A stretch of 24,080 nt of DNA, from NCBI GenBank assembly GCA_947632255.1, contig CANROL010000003.1, forward strand, positions 1-24,080, read 5' to 3'. The notes under the pieces are model-generated. The model was given only the letters and a program-made list of their open reading frames with translations. It made no database searches and was not told where the DNA came from. Shown one piece after another: positions 22,099 to 24,080 of this stretch (the stretch's first letter is position 1; the number at the start of each line of letters is the position of its first letter). Source of the stretch: an uncultured Bacilli bacterium (GTDB taxonomy: Bacteria; Bacillota_I; Bacilli_A; RF39; UBA660). The translations under genes were made by a program, and so were the position numbers.

Positions 22099-24080
22099 CT
22101 ATACTACTTGTATACAATTACCATCATGATATTCATAACCATCATCACAATGATTGCTACATGCACTTGTTGCTTCTTCTTCAGTTGCATAATAATCACT
22201 TGTTATATCACAATAATATTTCTTTTCACCATTATAGGATACATCACATGTTGCCATACATGTTCCTGTACATGATTCATTTACTGTACATATTGTTCCA
22301 TTTACTTGGCAATTATTTGATATTACTTGGCACCCTGGATTATTCTCACTACATCCTCCTTCATGACTTACTAAAGTAGGATTTCCATATGTTTTAGTTG
22401 TTATTGGATAAGCTGTACAGGTTTGGGTTGTTTTATCATAATAACTAGCATCTATTTGATTACAAGTTTTTGTTTTTATTGTAAATTGTCCATTGTCTGT
22501 TGCCCGACAATAAGTAGATGTCTTTGTAAAATCACCATTATCGGTTCTACTACATGTTTTTGTTATACCACTGTAAGTAGTATTTGGTGTTACTACACAT
22601 GATTGAGTTAATTTATTATATTTAGCATCTGCAGTCTTTTGACATGTTTGAGTTGATATTGTATAAGTTGTTGTTGTTCCAGTTGCTTGACAAGTATAGC
22701 TAACCTGTTGCGCTAAAATAACAGCAGGAGCAGTCATAGTACAATTGCAATCAAAACCGCTGCCACGCTCAGCAGTATCATAAGAACCAGTGTAAGTACC
22801 ACCTGCGTTGTAACAAGCATACGTACAAGCACCACTACTAGCAGCATGAGCTGTAAAACCACAAGTGGGAATAGATATATAACCTCCATCACATAGATAT
22901 CGTGTAACAGGATTAATACAACTTATTTTAACTTCACCAACATTTGCTCCATCACATTCAAGATTTGAATTTTGACTTGTGCAAGATGTATAAGCTGTAT
23001 CTGAGCTCGTTAGCTGCCAACTATATGTTGAAGTTGACGATGATGAACAAGAGACTTTTTGTTTACCTACGTCACTCGCACTTGAACATGATGGAGTTGA
23101 TGCTGTACAACTTGATCCAGTTGTAGTTGAAATCGTTCCCCATCCATATGTTGCTGCTGATTTTAAAGTACATGTTATTTTAGTGTTATTGCCATTAGTT
23201 GGTGCTGAACAACTTTGCGTTGAATCAGTACAACTCCCACTTACTTCTGTTGTTGTTCCCGCTGACCAACTATATGAATATGTAGTATTTGCAGTGCAAC
23301 TTCTATAAACATTACTATAATGAGCCTCATCACAAGCAATTTCATTTGCAACACAACTTGGCTGTCCACTAAAAGGGACATCACTTCCCCAATAATAACT
23401 ATAATTAGTGTTCCAACTACATGATACTGAAGTTTGTCCAGCATGATTGGCATCACATGTTGCAAAAGACGAATTTGTACAATCTTTTGTATTAATACTT
23501 GAAGGTGCATCAAAGGCATAGGTATAATTTGGCACCCATTCACATGTTCTATTTACTTGATTAACATGATTTACATCACATGCTATACTTGCTGCTGTAC
23601 AATTTTTATTATATGAAGTTTCTTCATTTCCAAATTGATAATCATATTGAGTTACTTTAGAACATGTTATTTTTTGTTTATTTACATCTGTTCCTACACT
23701 ACATCCTGGATCTGATTCACTACATGAATTTGCTTGACTTACACTTCCACTATTCCAATTATAACTTGTTACTGTATTACTATTACATGTTTGATTATAT
23801 GTCTCTTTATATTGTTTTTGTTCTTCTTTAAAACATCTCTGTTCATTTTGATATAATCCTGTATCTTGACAATAATATTTTTCAGCTGGTGTAGTTGTTA
23901 AAGCTGCCATTACATTTACAGTCTTTCTTAATACATCCGATTCATTTCCGGCACTATCTTTGGCATAGACACATATATCTTTAGCTCCACTTACCTCTAC
24001 TCTATCGCCTTCTATGTATTCTTCGGTACATCCTTCACTATAATAGTATTTTACTCCACCTTCATCATCATGTGATCCTT
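22099..24080 (-). CDS. Large cysteine-rich repeat surface protein, C-terminal part (runs off right edge)
   Basis: The frame is open without a stop to the right edge, so the ATG at 23910 is internal and the true start lies beyond the window. About 660 residues are visible. The first part (VYAKDSAGNESDVLRKTVNV) looks like the end of a bacterial Ig-like domain. Then come about seven units of roughly 40 residues with the pattern Y-x-Y-x-W ... C ... C-D/x-x-x-N-x-x-x-x-x-x-C. A Gly/Cys-rich block follows (CGFTAHAASSGACTYACYNA), then shorter repeats of about 20 residues ending in TQTC, TKTC or TQSC, and a Cys-rich tail ending CIQVV. No LPXTG motif is visible at the C-terminus. The protein is presumably secreted or anchored at its N-terminus and rich in disulfides. 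Function unknown; an adhesin or matrix role is only a guess. Confidence 0.8.
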   Translation of the reverse strand, partial: GSHDDEGGVKYYYSEGCTEEYIEGDRVEVSGAKDICVYAKDSAGNESDVLRKTVNVMAALTTTPAEKYYCQDTGLYQNEQRCFKEEQKQYKETYNQTCNSNTVTSYNWNSGSVSQANSCSESDPGCSVGTDVNKQKITCSKVTQYDYQFGNEETSYNKNCTAASIACDVNHVNQVNRTCEWVPNYTYAFDAPSSINTKDCTNSSFATCDANHAGQTSVSCSWNTNYSYYWGSDVPFSGQPSCVANEIACDEAHYSNVYRSCTANTTYSYSWSAGTTTEVSGSCTDSTQSCSAPTNGNNTKITCTLKSAATYGWGTISTTTGSSCTASTPSCSSASDVGKQKVSCSSSSTSTYSWQLTSSDTAYTSCTSQNSNLECDGANVGEVKISCINPVTRYLCDGGYISIPTCGFTAHAASSGACTYACYNAGGTYTGSYDTAERGSGFDCNCTMTAPAVILAQQVSYTCQATGTTTTYTISTQTCQKTADAKYNKLTQSCVVTPNTTYSGITKTCSRTDNGDFTKTSTYCRATDNGQFTIKTKTCNQIDASYYDKTTQTCTAYPITTKTYGNPTLVSHEGGCSENNPGCQVISNNCQVNGTICTVNESCTGTCMATCDVSYNGEKKYYCDITSDYYATEEEATSACSNHCDDGYEYHDGNCIQVV

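Noticed and set aside
22720..22870. Second diversified variable region in the cysteine-rich gene
   Set aside because: This segment has somewhat more G+C and many T-ending codons, but such codons occur throughout the gene and the block is not at the 3' end or in a lectin-like context.
23241..23543. Open frame of 100 codons on the minus strand inside the cysteine-rich gene
   Set aside because: It overlaps the real frame on the same strand and has a composition unlike any protein family; it is a frame shadow.

Overview
The window looks like chromosomal DNA of a very AT-rich, endospore-forming Firmicute, most likely an uncultured gut member of the class Bacilli. The reasons are the roughly one-quarter G+C content by eye, purine-rich Shine-Dalgarno sites, TGA used as a stop codon (which argues against the Mycoplasma code), a T-box leader, and recognisable spoIIIAH, gerE, gerM and spoIIID-like genes. 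Gene order echoes Bacillus subtilis in several places: comEA-comEC-holA, lepA-hemW, gerE near gerM, rimM-trmD, and tgt next to yrzE and a DUF421 gene.

Layout. 1-3710 (minus strand): DNA-uptake operon comEA-comEC, a HEPN-like gene and the start of holA. 3883-5462 (minus): two small cell-surface genes, one a transglutaminase-like protein broken by a one-base frameshift. 5509-8805 (minus): lepA, a SpoIIID-like regulator and hemW. 8873-8943: six helically spaced ATTCGGTC repeats in a divergent intergenic region. 9045-10837 (plus): spoIIIAH, gerE and gerM, with plausible sigma-E and sigma-K promoters. 10950-11026: tRNA-Arg(TCT). 11069-14383 (minus): RNA-modification operon with a YgjP-type metalloprotein, a TrmH-family methyltransferase, an unknown protein, rimM, trmD (frameshifted) and a second unknown protein. 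14465-16203 (minus): surface protein gene with an 11-G tract just after its start codon. 16311-19340 (minus): serine T-box operon (HD hydrolase, serS, unknown helical protein). 19344-22031: DUF421 gene, divergent yrzE, a twin hairpin repeat, a small membrane protein and tgt. 22099-24080 (minus): the C-terminal part of a large cysteine-rich repeat protein that runs off the right edge.

The most striking unit is 14437-16328. A strong sigma-A promoter drives a surface protein gene whose ATG is followed within 17 bases by a run of 11 G. Read as written it is out of frame and makes a 17-residue peptide; 9 or 12 G would restore a membrane-anchored protein of about 578 residues. The last part of this gene has far higher G+C than its surroundings and a run of NNY codons inside a motif typical of C-type-lectin-like variable proteins, so it could be the variable region of a diversity-generating retroelement whose reverse transcriptase lies elsewhere. 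The cassette is flanked by an exact 20-base direct repeat that is also part of a terminator. Phase switching and targeted diversification in one surface gene would be unusual, but only the first is directly visible here.

Two other genes, trmD and the transglutaminase, carry single-base indels at short homopolymers. trmD is normally essential, so these may be assembly errors, transcriptional slippage or real mutations; the sequence alone cannot decide.
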